From NCBI RefSeq assembly GCF_900250075.1, contig NZ_LT977070.1, positions 992,001 to 1,056,000 on the forward strand: a stretch of 64,000 nucleotides of DNA. The letters run 5' to 3'. The notes beneath the pieces are model-generated. The model was not told the DNA's origin, did not search any database, and saw only the letters and a program-made list of their open reading frames with translations. How positions within the stretch are numbered: position 1 is the stretch's first letter; each line of letters starts with the position of its first letter. Made by a program: the position numbers and the translations under genes. Shown one piece after another: positions 53,662 to 63,379 of this stretch. Source of the DNA: Cupriavidus taiwanensis (GTDB taxonomy: Bacteria > Pseudomonadota > Gammaproteobacteria > Burkholderiales > Burkholderiaceae).

Positions 53662-53796
53662 AACTCCGCTGCCTTGATTGACTAGCTTCGGTGTGTCGCG
53701 CACGCTGGACTTATGCGATGGCGCTCCTGATGCGGCATGAACTGCCTTGACCCCATCGCACCGCGGCAACCGTACAACCAATACGCTGGATTTTCG

Positions 53797-55737
53797 ATGA
53801 GTGACACTCTGCACAATGATTGGATCCCTACGGGAGACGATATCGCCACCGCGAACGTGTCGGCGCTGGTCACGCGCCTGGGCCTGAAGGACTACGACGA
53901 ATTGCTGGCCTTCTCCAACGAGAAGCCTGACGTCTACTGGGACGCCGTCATCGACTTCTGCGGGATGGTTTGGGACGTGCCGTACACGCAGTATGTGGAT
54001 GCCTCCAAGGGCAAGCCGTTCGCGAAGTGGTTCCCTGGCGGGCAGCTCAACTGGGTCAAGTCCGCGCTGCGGTGGGCGGACGATCCCGCGATGGCGTCGC
54101 ACACCGCCGTGGTGGCGGAAAAAGAGGGCGGCGCGGTCGAGCAGCTGAGCTATGCCGAACTCGCGTGCAAGGTAGCCGGCTTTGCCGGCGGCCTGAAGGC
54201 GCTCGGCGTCAAGCGCGGCGACCGTGTTGGCCTGCTGATGGAAAACGGCGTCGAGGCGACCGTAACTTCGCTGGCCGTCGCCTGGATCGGCGCGGTGACG
54301 GTGCCGCTGTTCAGCGGCTTCGGCGTCGATGCGATCGTGTCGCGCCTGTCGTCGTGCTCGGCCAGCGCGCTCGTGGCCACGACCGGATTCTCGCGCCGCG
54401 GCAAGTGGGTCGATACGCGCAGCCTGGTCGACGAGGCGCTGTCGCGCCTGCCGGACATCGGCACCACGGTCTGGAAAGATGCGGGCGAGGCGATCGCCGT
54501 CGGCGACACAGTGCTCGACTGGCAGCAGGTAGCCAGCGCGCAGCCGGATCCCGCACCCGAGCGGATGTCGCCGGACGATCCCTTCATGATCATCTATACC
54601 TCCGGCACCACCGGGAAGCCCAAGGGCACCGTGCATACCCACGGCAGCTTCCCGATGAAGATCGCGCACGATTCGGCCATCCATTTCAATGTCAGCCCGA
54701 AGGATGTCTTCTGCTGGCCGGCGGACATGGGTTGGGTCGCCGGCACACTGGTGATGTCGTGCGCGCTGCTGCGCGGCGCGACGCTGGTCTGCTACGACGG
54801 TGCCCCGGATTACCCGGACTGGTCCCGCATGTCGCGCATTGTCGAACGCTACGGCGTGACGCATTTTGGCTCGGCACCGACGCTGATCCGGGGTCTGGCG
54901 GCCAACGAGGCCACCGCCACGCAAGGCGATACGTCGACGGTCAGGCTCCTGATCACGGCCGGGGAGGCTATCGATCCCGAACACTTCCTGTGGTTCCAGA
55001 AGGCCTTCGGCGGTGGCCGCAGCCCGGTGATCAACTACACCGGCGGCACCGAGGTGTCTGGCGCACTGCTGTCCAGCGTGATTGTCAAGCCGATCAGCCC
55101 GGCCGGGTTCAATACGGCCTCGCCGTCGGTGGCTGCCGACGTGGTAGATGCGGACGGCAAGTCGCTGACCAACACCGTGGGCGAGCTGGCGATCCGCCGG
55201 CCGTTCGTCGGCATGACGCAGTCGTTCTGGCAGGACGACGAGCGCTATCTCGACACCTACTGGAACACCGTGCCGGGCATCTGGGTGCACGGCGACCTGG
55301 CGCTGCGCCGTGAAGACGGCACCTGGTTCATGATGGGCCGCTCCGACGACACCATTAAGCTGGCGGGCAAGCGGCTTGGCCCGGCCGAGATCGAAGACGT
55401 GCTGCTGGAGTTGCCCGAGATCGCCGAAGCCGCGGCGATCGGCGTGGAAGATCCGCTGAAGGGCCAGAAGCTCGTAGTCTTCCTGGTGCCGTCCGCCGCC
55501 ATGACGCTGACGAACGAGGGGTTGGCGGCCGCTGTCGGCAAGCATGTCGACGGCCGGCTGGGCCGTCCGTTCCGTCCGTCGGTGGTCCACGTGGTGGCGC
55601 AACTGCCCAGGACGCGCAGCTCGAAGATCATGCGGCGCGTTATCCGCAGCGTCTACACCGGCGCGCCTGCCGGCGACCTGTCGGCGCTGGACAACCCGCC
55701 AGCCCTCGAAGAGATTCGCGCCGCTGCCGCGCATTGA
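53797..55737 (+). CDS. Acyl-CoA synthetase (acetyl-/acetoacetyl-CoA synthetase type)
   Basis: This AMP-forming enzyme of 646 residues has the N-terminal extension typical of acetyl-CoA synthetases (WDAVIDFCGMVWDVPYTQYV), the P-loop-like YTSGTTGKPKGTVHTHGSF near 267, WPADMGWVAG, NYTGGTEVSG, GDLALRREDGTWFMMGRSDDTIKLAGKRLGPAEIE and a C-terminal RTRSSKIMRRVIR with the catalytic Lys. The ATG at 53797 is taken because homology starts after it; its ribosome site is poor. An enoyl-CoA hydratase gene follows after 87 bp. The acid activated is unknown. Confidence 0.9.
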   Translation: MSDTLHNDWIPTGDDIATANVSALVTRLGLKDYDELLAFSNEKPDVYWDAVIDFCGMVWDVPYTQYVDASKGKPFAKWFPGGQLNWVKSALRWADDPAMASHTAVVAEKEGGAVEQLSYAELACKVAGFAGGLKALGVKRGDRVGLLMENGVEATVTSLAVAWIGAVTVPLFSGFGVDAIVSRLSSCSASALVATTGFSRRGKWVDTRSLVDEALSRLPDIGTTVWKDAGEAIAVGDTVLDWQQVASAQPDPAPERMSPDDPFMIIYTSGTTGKPKGTVHTHGSFPMKIAHDSAIHFNVSPKDVFCWPADMGWVAGTLVMSCALLRGATLVCYDGAPDYPDWSRMSRIVERYGVTHFGSAPTLIRGLAANEATATQGDTSTVRLLITAGEAIDPEHFLWFQKAFGGGRSPVINYTGGTEVSGALLSSVIVKPISPAGFNTASPSVAADVVDADGKSLTNTVGELAIRRPFVGMTQSFWQDDERYLDTYWNTVPGIWVHGDLALRREDGTWFMMGRSDDTIKLAGKRLGPAEIEDVLLELPEIAEAAAIGVEDPLKGQKLVVFLVPSAAMTLTNEGLAAAVGKHVDGRLGRPFRPSVVHVVAQLPRTRSSKIMRRVIRSVYTGAPAGDLSALDNPPALEEIRAAAAH

Positions 55738-55824
55738 CGTCACCGTGACGGCGCATTGATTGACGGGGGCGTGTGTATTTCTTGTTCGCTGCACACGCCA
55801 CCGCACTTTTGTTCAGGAGATTCC

Positions 55825-56655
55825 ATGTCGAAAAGCAATGCCGCCGCGGGCGCGGCCTATGAGAACTATTCAAGCCTGGCGTTTGACCGCCCGAGCGAGG
55901 GCGTCCTGCGCATCACTCTGAACCGTCCCGAGCGCCTGAATGCGCTGGATGCACGCGGCCACGACGAGATCGCCCGCGTTTGGCGCGATATTGACGCCGA
56001 CCCCACGGTCAGCGCCGTGGTGCTGTGCGGCGCAGGCAAGGCCTTCTCCGCCGGCGGCGACTTCGAGATGGTCGAAGAGATGATCGACTCCTTCGAGGCG
56101 CGCGCCCGCGTCTGGCGCGAGTCGAAAGACCTGGTCTATAACATCATCAACTGCTCCAAGCCGATCGTCTCGGCGATCCACGGCTCCGCGGTGGGCGCCG
56201 GACTGGTTGCCGCGCTGCTCGCGGATATCTCCGTGGCGGCCCGCACCGCGCGCCTGGTGGATGGCCATACGCGCCTCGGCGTCGCGGCCGGCGACCACGC
56301 TGCGATCGTGTGGCCGCTGCTGTGCGGCATGGCCAAGGCGAAGTACCACCTGATGCTGTGCGAGCCGGTGAGCGGCGAGAAGGCGGAGCAGTTGGGGCTG
56401 GTATCGCTCGCCGTGGACGAGGCGGAGTTGCAGGACACGGCGGTATCGATCGCCACGCGGCTGGCCAATGGCGCGCCGTCGGCGATCCGCTGGACCAAGT
56501 ATTCGCTGAACAACTGGCTGCGCCAGGCCGGCCCGACCTTCGATGCCTCGCTGGCGTTGGAAATGTTCGGCTTCGGCGGCCCCGAGGTCAAGGAGGGCGT
56601 GGCCTCGTTCCGTGAGAAGCGTGGTCCAGTGTTTCCGCGTACGACCACGGCCTGA
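55825..56655 (+). CDS. Enoyl-CoA hydratase/isomerase family protein
   Basis: This 276-residue crotonase-fold protein has [25 protein letters not shown], the oxyanion-hole loops [18 protein letters not shown] and [19 protein letters not shown], and a C-terminal trimerisation helix. The usual catalytic Glu position appears replaced by the [13 protein letters not shown] segment with Asp, seen in subgroups with altered chemistry. AGGAG precedes the ATG at 55825. It probably acts on the thioester produced by the upstream synthetase. Confidence 0.9.
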   Translation: MSKSNAAAGAAYENYSSLAFDRPSEGVLRITLNRPERLNALDARGHDEIARVWRDIDADPTVSAVVLCGAGKAFSAGGDFEMVEEMIDSFEARARVWRESKDLVYNIINCSKPIVSAIHGSAVGAGLVAALLADISVAARTARLVDGHTRLGVAAGDHAAIVWPLLCGMAKAKYHLMLCEPVSGEKAEQLGLVSLAVDEAELQDTAVSIATRLANGAPSAIRWTKYSLNNWLRQAGPTFDASLALEMFGFGGPEVKEGVASFREKRGPVFPRTTTA

Positions 56656-57118
56656 GATTGCGCCTGACCACCGCGGCTCGTTACCGCGGAGGATCATTCA
56701 GCGGCGGACCAGCCAACTGGCGGCCTTGTGAACGATGGTTTCACTTGGCCGGCCGCTGCCCGTCCGCGGCGTTGCGCTGCATGCCGCCCGCCGGACAGCA
56801 GCGTAACCAGATGTCGATACACCGGCCTTGGATACAGCCGGCCCAGCGCCGGGGCGCGCGACGCGCGCAGTCTCCCGCAAACGGACGGGCGCCGATGCGT
56901 GGCGACGAGCCCGCGTTCCATGGCTAGATACCGGCGCTGCACAACTTGATGCTGGTCCAGGTGCCGGCACCGATCAATAAGCACCACGACAGTGTTCCGT
57001 GCATCGAAATCCGCGCCTCGGCAGGTTGAAGTACGGAACGCTGATGGCTCCGGCGTTGACCGCCACGCAACGCCGCCTTAACGTGGTCAGAGACAAAACC
57101 AGAAATAGAGACAACGGC
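56656..57118. other. Intergenic region with a short GTTCCGTAC-family repeat
   Basis: No gene is evident in these 463 bp. GTTCCGTGC (56994-57002) and GTACGGAAC (57031-57039) face each other and resemble the ends of the longer repeats at 38657 and 53521. The left part, GTTCCGTGCATCGAAAT (56994-57010), recurs exactly in reverse at 60533-60549. Confidence 0.55.
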
Positions 57119-58618
57119 ATGCCGATCAGCCTGATTCCCATCCGCGAAGCCCTACATGTCCGCCCCGGCCGCCTTTTTATAAACGGCAATTGGCATGACT
57201 GGGACGGGGAACGCTTTGAGCAGATCCAACCGGCAACCAACGAGATAATGACGAGCTTCGCCGAGGCTGGCTCGGAGGGCGTCGGCCTGGCAGTGGCTGC
57301 CGCGCGGCGTGCCTTCGACGACGGCCCGTGGCCGGGCATGCGCGCGCAGGATCGCAAGCGGATGCTGCAACCGATTGTCGAGCGCATCTATGCGGCAGAG
57401 CAGGAGATCGCACAGCTCCAGACGCTCGACAACGGCATTCCGTTCACGTACAGCCGCAATTCGCGCGTCTCTGCCAAGGCGGCGGCGGACATCTTCGACC
57501 ACTTCTTCGGATGGATCGACAAGATCAACGGCGAGACCTACCCGCTGTACTCGATGGCATCGAATATGCAGTACATGACGTTCCGTGAGCCGGTCGGCGT
57601 GGTGGCGGCGATCCTGCCTTATAACGGTCCGGTGATGACGTTCGCGATGAAGGTTGCGCCCGCCCTGGCATGCGGCTGCACGGTGGTGGTCAAGCCGTCC
57701 GAATACACGAATCTCGCGGTGCTCAAGCTTGCGGAGATCATCGCGGAAAGCGACTTGCCGCCGGGCGTGTTTAATATCGTCACAGGCGGCGCGGAAACTG
57801 GCACAGCGCTTTCGTCACATCCAGGCATCGACAAGGTGACGTTCACTGGCAGCCCCATCGTCGGGGAGAAGATAACGATCGCGAGCGTTCCCAACATGAA
57901 GCGCCTGTCCCTCGAGCTCGGTGGCAAGAGCGCCGCGATCGTATTTCCGGATGCCGACAGCGTTGCGGTTGCGGCAACCAGGCTGATGGGCCTGTGCTCT
58001 ACCTTTCTGTCTGGGCAAGTGTGCACGACGCCAACGCGCGCGATCGTGCACCGGTCCATCATGGACGAGTTCCTGCATCACGCGGCCGAGCAGGTCAAGA
58101 CAGTGCGTTTCGGCGATCCGTTCGATCCGGCGACGACGTCGGCGCCGATCATTTCGAAGCGGCAGAAAGAGAAGATCCTGGCCTATATCGAACAAGGCAA
58201 ACGCGAAGGCGCGGATCTGAGGTTTGGCGGCGGGACACCGGGCGGCGAACTTGCCAACGGCAACTGGATCAATCCGGTGCTGTTCGCGAACGTGCGCAAC
58301 GACATGACGATTGCGCGCGAGGAGATCTTTGGGCCGGTACTGTCCGTGATCCCGTTTGACACGGAAGACGAGGCTATCCGGATCGCGAACGACAGTGAAT
58401 ACGGTCTGGCGGGCTGCGTATACACGTCGAACGTCAATCGCGCGTTCCGTGTTGCGCGGGCCATGCGCAGCGGCTCGATCGGCGTGAACGGTTACGCGAG
58501 CATTCCGAATGCCCCGATGGGGGGCATCAAGCGCTCCGGGGTCGGCCGCGAAGGCGGGTGGCCGACCATCGAGGCGTTCACCGAGCTCAAGACGATCAAC
58601 TTCAACCTCGACGGCTAA
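57119..58618 (+). CDS. Aldehyde dehydrogenase (NAD(P)+)
   Basis: The 499-residue enzyme oxidises an aldehyde to the acid. It has FINGNWHDWDGERFEQIQPATNE at the N-terminus, the NAD-binding FTGSPIVGEKI, the general base in LSLELGGKSAAIVF (about residue 265) and the nucleophile in FLSGQVCTTPTR (about Cys 301), with EEIFGPVLSVIPF later. The ATG at 57119 is preferred although its ribosome site is weak. The GMC oxidoreductase gene follows by 83 bp, so an alcohol-to-aldehyde-to-acid route is likely. Confidence 0.93.
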   Translation: MPISLIPIREALHVRPGRLFINGNWHDWDGERFEQIQPATNEIMTSFAEAGSEGVGLAVAAARRAFDDGPWPGMRAQDRKRMLQPIVERIYAAEQEIAQLQTLDNGIPFTYSRNSRVSAKAAADIFDHFFGWIDKINGETYPLYSMASNMQYMTFREPVGVVAAILPYNGPVMTFAMKVAPALACGCTVVVKPSEYTNLAVLKLAEIIAESDLPPGVFNIVTGGAETGTALSSHPGIDKVTFTGSPIVGEKITIASVPNMKRLSLELGGKSAAIVFPDADSVAVAATRLMGLCSTFLSGQVCTTPTRAIVHRSIMDEFLHHAAEQVKTVRFGDPFDPATTSAPIISKRQKEKILAYIEQGKREGADLRFGGGTPGGELANGNWINPVLFANVRNDMTIAREEIFGPVLSVIPFDTEDEAIRIANDSEYGLAGCVYTSNVNRAFRVARAMRSGSIGVNGYASIPNAPMGGIKRSGVGREGGWPTIEAFTELKTINFNLDG

Positions 58619-58701
58619 GCCGTCCGTAAGCAACAGCCCGATGCACGCGCCGCACGCGCCGATTCATTGAAGTCCGATCTTCCTCCGCGGATGCGACAAC
58701 C

Positions 58702-60351
58702 ATGAGAGATACGTTCGATTACGTGATCGTCGGCGCCGGCAGCGCCGGCTGCGCAGTGGCCATGCGACTGGCCGAGGCTGGCCATTTGGTTTGCGTGCTC
58801 GAGGCGGGCCCGAAGGACAGTAGCCCGTACATACACATTCCGGCCGGCTACATAAAGAATCTGTTCAACCCCAGGCTCACCTGGGATTTCAAAAGCGAGC
58901 CAAATCTCGCGACCGGCAACCGTAAGCTGACCCTCACGCAGGGAAGGGTGCTTGGCGGGTCGGGATCGATCAACGGGATGGTCTACAACCGCGGCCAGCA
59001 TGCCGATTTCGACGGGTGGGCCGAGCGCGGCAATCCGGGTTGGCGCTACGACGAGGTGCTCCCGTACTTCAAGAAGGCAGAGACGCGCATCGGCGTCGGC
59101 GACGATCGGTATCGCGGCCGCAGCGGCCCATTGCCGGTGACCGATCCCGTGCGCTCGAGCCCGCTCTGCGACATCTTCATCGAAGCGGTCAAGAGCCTCG
59201 GCTATCCGTACATACAGGATCACAACGCCGAGATGCAGGACGGCGTCGGCCCGTGGCAGTTCACGATTGATTCGCGCGGCCACACGATGCGCCGCATGAG
59301 CGCCGCGCAGGCGTACCTGCGTCCTGCCGTGAAGACCGGGCGCGTCGACGTGCGCACCGACAGCCCGGCGACATGCGTGCTGCTCGAGGGTCGGCGCACG
59401 GTCGGCGTGCGCTATCGCGCGGGCGGCACTGGCGCGCCGGAACGCGAGGTTCGCGCGCGGCGCGAGGTGATCGTGTCGGCCGGCGCGCTGAACACGCCGC
59501 GCCTGCTGCAGATCTCTGGCATTGGGCCGGGCGAGCACCTGCAGTCGATTGGCGTCGACGTCATCGTGAATCTGCCGGGCGTCGGCGCGAATCTGTGTGA
59601 CCACTACAACCTGCGCGTCGCGGCCAAGGTCAAGAGGATCACGACGATCAACGAGCGCGGCCGCGGTCTACCATTGGTGTGGGAAATCACCAAGTACTTT
59701 GCCGGACGGCCGAGCATCCTGAGCATGGGACCCGTGCCGATGCGCTTCTTCTTCCGCTCAGATCCCTCGCTGCCAACGCCCGACCTGCAGGTGTCGTTCA
59801 CGCCCGGCAGTTATCAGGAGGGCTTGCCCGGGCTGCTTGACCACTATCCCGGCATGACGCTCGGTGGGCACAAGCAGCGCCCGGAAAGCCGCGGCTATGT
59901 AAAGGCGCGGTCAACCAACATCAACATCGATCCGGTGATCCAGCCGAACTATCTGGCCACCGAATCGGATCAGAAGGCAATTGTGGACGTCGTCAAGATG
60001 GCTCGCGCGGTGCTCCAGGCGCGTCCGTTTGCCGCGTACTACGTCAACGAGGTGTTCCCCGGTAACGATGTCCGCACCGACGACGAGATCCTCGATTTCG
60101 CGCGGCAGCGCGGTGGCACCGTGTATCACCACAACGGCACCGCGCGAATGGGGCCGGACAGCGATCCGCTAGCGGTCGTCGATGCGCGGCTGCGCGTGCG
60201 GGGCGTCGAAGGGCTGCGGGTCGCGGACGCGTCGATCATGCCGGCGCCGATCTCCGGGCCCACCAATGCGTCAACGATCATGATCGGCGAAAAGGTGGCG
60301 GACATGATCCTGCAGGACGCCGAATTGCCACGTTTTCAGGTGGTGGAATAG
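58702..60351 (+). CDS. GMC-family FAD alcohol oxidoreductase (choline dehydrogenase-like)
   Basis: This is a 549-residue flavoprotein that oxidises an alcohol. The N-terminal dinucleotide fold is [19 protein letters not shown], followed by [18 protein letters not shown] and the GMC second signature [20 protein letters not shown]. The active-site His lies in [12 protein letters not shown] near residue 474 and the Asn in [16 protein letters not shown] near 522. With the upstream aldehyde dehydrogenase and the CoA-transferases downstream it can feed an acid into CoA metabolism. The alcohol is unknown. Confidence 0.93.
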   Translation: MRDTFDYVIVGAGSAGCAVAMRLAEAGHLVCVLEAGPKDSSPYIHIPAGYIKNLFNPRLTWDFKSEPNLATGNRKLTLTQGRVLGGSGSINGMVYNRGQHADFDGWAERGNPGWRYDEVLPYFKKAETRIGVGDDRYRGRSGPLPVTDPVRSSPLCDIFIEAVKSLGYPYIQDHNAEMQDGVGPWQFTIDSRGHTMRRMSAAQAYLRPAVKTGRVDVRTDSPATCVLLEGRRTVGVRYRAGGTGAPEREVRARREVIVSAGALNTPRLLQISGIGPGEHLQSIGVDVIVNLPGVGANLCDHYNLRVAAKVKRITTINERGRGLPLVWEITKYFAGRPSILSMGPVPMRFFFRSDPSLPTPDLQVSFTPGSYQEGLPGLLDHYPGMTLGGHKQRPESRGYVKARSTNINIDPVIQPNYLATESDQKAIVDVVKMARAVLQARPFAAYYVNEVFPGNDVRTDDEILDFARQRGGTVYHHNGTARMGPDSDPLAVVDARLRVRGVEGLRVADASIMPAPISGPTNASTIMIGEKVADMILQDAELPRFQVVE

Positions 60352-60655
60352 TGGCGCCCTGCCGTGGCGGTAAGCGGGTGTTAGGAAATTGCATAGGCAG
60401 GATCTGCCTGGCGGCGATGATACTCATCGTCCCCGGCCGCTTTCCGAGCCACCGCTCGTCCGACCGGCGGCTCTCGGTCGCCTGAGCCGGGCGACGTGGT
60501 GCGCCGGTCTCCGGCGCCGGTCCGGTCATGCAATTTCGATGCACGGAACGTCTTGGGAGCGTTCATTGACCAGCGAAGGGCAGGCGGTCAGGATCGATTC
60601 CATCAGCCGTCGTCTCGCCCGGACGACGCAACCAGTGAGATGGAAGCTAAAGAAG
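60352..60655. other. Intergenic region bounded by a 10 bp inverted repeat
   Basis: GAAATTGCAT (60385-60394) and ATGCAATTTC (60528-60537) are perfect inverted copies 133 bp apart. The right copy runs into ATTTCGATGCACGGAAC (60533-60549), which also occurs in reverse at 56994-57010. No gene is seen in these 304 bp. Confidence 0.55.
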
Positions 60656-61840
60656 ATGTCCAAGGTTCTTGAAGGTATCCGCGTCCTCGATTTCGGACGC
60701 TTCATTGCCGGCCCGTTCTGCGCAGCGCTGCTCGCCGATTACGGTGCCGACGTCATCCGGATCGACCGGGTAGGTGGCAGCGAAGACCGGTTCATCGTGC
60801 CGGTCACGGATTCAGGGGAGGGCGCGCTTTTCCTGCAGTGCAACCGCAACAAACGCTCGATCACGCTGGACATCGACAGCGAGGAGGGCCGCGAGGTGGT
60901 GCGTCGCCTGGTGGAGAAGGCTGACGTGGTGGTGGCGAACATGCCGCCGAAAACGCTGGCGAACCTGGGGCTGGATTACGCGACGCTGAGCGCGATCAAT
61001 CCCGGCATCATCCTGACCGCTTCGACGGCCTTCGGCTCGCATGAAGGCGCTGGCCACCGGCTCGGCTTCGACGGGGTGGGGCAGGCGATGAGCGGCGCTG
61101 TCTATATGTCGGGCACACCCGACAGCCCCACCAAGGCGATGGTGCCGGTGGTCGATTTCTCGACCGCCTTGTCGTGCGCGCTCGGCACAGTGATGGCGCT
61201 CTACGAGCGGCGCAACAGCGGGCGCGGGCAATGCGTCGAGGCGTCACTGCTGCAGACAGCGCTGAACCTGTCCAGCGGGGCGCTGATCGAGGAAGCGGCG
61301 CTTGCCATTGACCGGCAGGCGATGGGCAACCGCAGCCCCTCCTATGGGCCCTCGGACATCTTCCGCGTGGCCGATGGCTGGATCATCGCCCAGGTGATCG
61401 GGCAGCCGCTGTTCCGGCGCTGGGCCAACCTGATCGGCGCGCCGGAACTGGTGGACGATCCCCGCTTCAGCGACGACCTGCGGCGCGGCGAACACGGTGA
61501 GCTACTGAGCGACCTGATGGGCAAATGGTGCGTCACGCGCACTCGCGATGACGCGCTGTGGGAACTAGAGAAGGCTAGGATCCCCGCGGCGCCGGTCTAT
61601 TCCCCGCGCGAGGCGCTGGACGATGCGTCGATCCAGGAGTCCGGCGCCTACATCTGGCTCAATTACCCCGGATTGCCGCGCAAGGCGCCGATCGTGGCGC
61701 CGCCGGCAGTCCTGTCGCGTACCCCGCCCGATGTTGCGCGGCGGCCGCCCACAGTTGGCGAACATACCGAAGAAGTGCTGGCTGAGGTGGGTTACGAACG
61801 CTCGCAGGTGCAAGCCATGCGCAAGGCCGGCGTCGTCTGA
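60656..61840 (+). CDS. Family III (CaiB/BaiF) CoA-transferase
   Basis: The 394-residue enzyme starts LEGIRVLDFGRFIAGPFCAALLADYGADVIRIDRVGG, continues NRNKRSITLDIDSEEG and has the catalytic Asp in AMVPVVDFSTALSCALG. It lies after the ALDH-GMC pair and may attach CoA to the acid they produce. The donor thioester is not known. Confidence 0.92.
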   Translation: MSKVLEGIRVLDFGRFIAGPFCAALLADYGADVIRIDRVGGSEDRFIVPVTDSGEGALFLQCNRNKRSITLDIDSEEGREVVRRLVEKADVVVANMPPKTLANLGLDYATLSAINPGIILTASTAFGSHEGAGHRLGFDGVGQAMSGAVYMSGTPDSPTKAMVPVVDFSTALSCALGTVMALYERRNSGRGQCVEASLLQTALNLSSGALIEEAALAIDRQAMGNRSPSYGPSDIFRVADGWIIAQVIGQPLFRRWANLIGAPELVDDPRFSDDLRRGEHGELLSDLMGKWCVTRTRDDALWELEKARIPAAPVYSPREALDDASIQESGAYIWLNYPGLPRKAPIVAPPAVLSRTPPDVARRPPTVGEHTEEVLAEVGYERSQVQAMRKAGVV

Positions 61841-61962
61841 CAGCACCCGCACCACGAGCAATTCGCACAATGCGAACGGGTGGTTCGCCAGTGACTACTT
61901 GAGCGCAACCGGCCTGCACCACTAGCATTGAATCAAAGCAAAGTGCGCGGCGCCGCCGGATC

Positions 61963-61978
61963 GCTAACAGTTGTAAGG
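61963..61978. promoter_or_regulatory. Candidate IclR operator, site 3
   Basis: GCTAACAGTTGTAAGG resembles the sites at 42211 and 52658 and lies 60 bp before the CoA-transferase start at 62038. No IclR gene is next to it, so control would come from one of the regulators elsewhere in the region. Confidence 0.5.
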
Positions 61979-62037
61979 CAATGGAAGTGACAAGGGCCCG
62001 GACGCATGACGGCGGGCCTACAAGAAAGGAGACAGTA

Positions 62038-63282
62038 GTGCCAGCAAATCAATCACGGCCGCTCGAAGGCATCCGTGTACTGGACCTGACCGTGGCGCTT
62101 GCCGGGCCATATGGCTCGTTGCTGCTTGGCGGGATGGGCGCGGAGGTGATCCGCGTGGAAGCGCCCGGCGGCGGTGACATTGCACGCACTAACCCGCCGT
62201 TCGTGGGCAGCCATGGCATCCACTTCGGCCAGCGTGAGGACAACGAGGTATCGCTGACGGTCCTTAACCGGGCGCGCAACAAGAAGAGCATCACGCTGGA
62301 CCTGAAATCGGAGCAGGGCCGTGAGCTGTTCATGCGGCTGGCCGAGGAGTGCGACGTGGTGCTGGAGAACTTCAGCGAGGGTACCACGGCCAAGCTCGGC
62401 ATAGACTACGAGCCAGTCAGCCAGCGCAACCCGCGCATCGTCTACGCGTCGATCAAAGCCATGGGCGAGCCTAGTGCATTCCCCGGCCTCAAGGGCATGG
62501 ACATCATCGTCCAGGCGCTCAGCGGCCTGATGGAGGTCACTGGCTACGCCGATGGCCCGCCGACGCGTTGCGGCCTGCCGATCGCTGACCTGGTCGCGCC
62601 GATGTATGTCGTCAACGGCATCCTGGCCGCGCTGATCCACCGGGGCCGAACCGGCGAGGGCCAGCGCGTGCAGGTGTCGATGCTGGATTGCCTGGCATCG
62701 TGGGTGTCCGAAGAGCACTTTGACGTCATGGGACGGGAAGGCTATCCCTCGCGCACTGGCAATTACCACGACCGGCTCGCGCCGTTCGGGGTCTATCCGA
62801 CGCTGGACGGGCACGTGGCGATTGTCGCGTTCCAGCCGGACTGGATGCGCGGGCTGCTGGAATCGATCGGCCAGCCGGAGCTGCTCGAAGATCCTCGTTT
62901 CAGCGGCCGCGGGCCGCGCATGCGCAATGCCGCGGCACTCAACGAGGTAATCGCGGGCTGGACCCGCGCGCACAGCACGGCCGACGTTGTGGGCGAATTG
63001 CTGGAAAAGCGCGGCGTGCCCTGCGCGCCGGTGCGCAAGCCCGACGAAGTGCTGCACGACCGCCGGCTGCATGAAAGCGGCGCGCTGATGCACCTGGCCC
63101 ACCCCGAGTTCGGGCCGGTGGACGCGGTGGGCATGGGCCTGCCGATCCGGTTCTCGGCGACACCTTCGCAGTTCGACCAGCCTGCCATGGCGCTGGGGGA
63201 GGCCAACGAGGAGATCTACGGCAGGCTGCTCAAACTCAGCCCGAAAGAAATCCAGGCATTGCGCGAAACGGGAATCGTCTAA
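62038..63282 (+). CDS. Family III (CaiB/BaiF) CoA-transferase
   Basis: The 414-residue enzyme opens LEGIRVLDLTVALAGPYGSLLLGGMGAEVIRVEAPGGGD and has NKKSITLDLKSEQG and the catalytic Asp in CGLPIADLVAPMYVVNG. The GTG at 62038 is preferred because AAGGAG lies 6 bp before it; a longer frame from 61981 is possible. A Bug receptor gene follows, separated by a strong hairpin. Confidence 0.92.
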   Translation: MPANQSRPLEGIRVLDLTVALAGPYGSLLLGGMGAEVIRVEAPGGGDIARTNPPFVGSHGIHFGQREDNEVSLTVLNRARNKKSITLDLKSEQGRELFMRLAEECDVVLENFSEGTTAKLGIDYEPVSQRNPRIVYASIKAMGEPSAFPGLKGMDIIVQALSGLMEVTGYADGPPTRCGLPIADLVAPMYVVNGILAALIHRGRTGEGQRVQVSMLDCLASWVSEEHFDVMGREGYPSRTGNYHDRLAPFGVYPTLDGHVAIVAFQPDWMRGLLESIGQPELLEDPRFSGRGPRMRNAAALNEVIAGWTRAHSTADVVGELLEKRGVPCAPVRKPDEVLHDRRLHESGALMHLAHPEFGPVDAVGMGLPIRFSATPSQFDQPAMALGEANEEIYGRLLKLSPKEIQALRETGIV

Positions 63283-63303
63283 CCATTGCCTCGCCGGTTG
63301 ATC

Positions 63304-63343
63304 GTTTGCTCCTCTCTCCCCCGAAGTGGAGAGAGGAGCAAAC
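63304..63343 (+). terminator. Long perfect hairpin between CoA-transferase and Bug genes
   Basis: A perfect 16 bp stem joins 63304-63319 and 63328-63343 around the loop CCCGAAGT; the arm begins GTTTGCTCC. There is no T-run after it, so it may be a Rho-independent-like stop, a transcript stabiliser or a pause before the receptor gene. Confidence 0.65.
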
Positions 63344-63379
63344 CGCGGTCACCGGCCTGATTCAACAGGAGATAACGCA

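Noticed and set aside
56694..56987. Open frames on both strands between the enoyl-CoA hydratase and aldehyde dehydrogenase genes
   Set aside because: They mirror each other, have Arg/Ala-rich products and no start signals, as expected for non-coding high-GC DNA.
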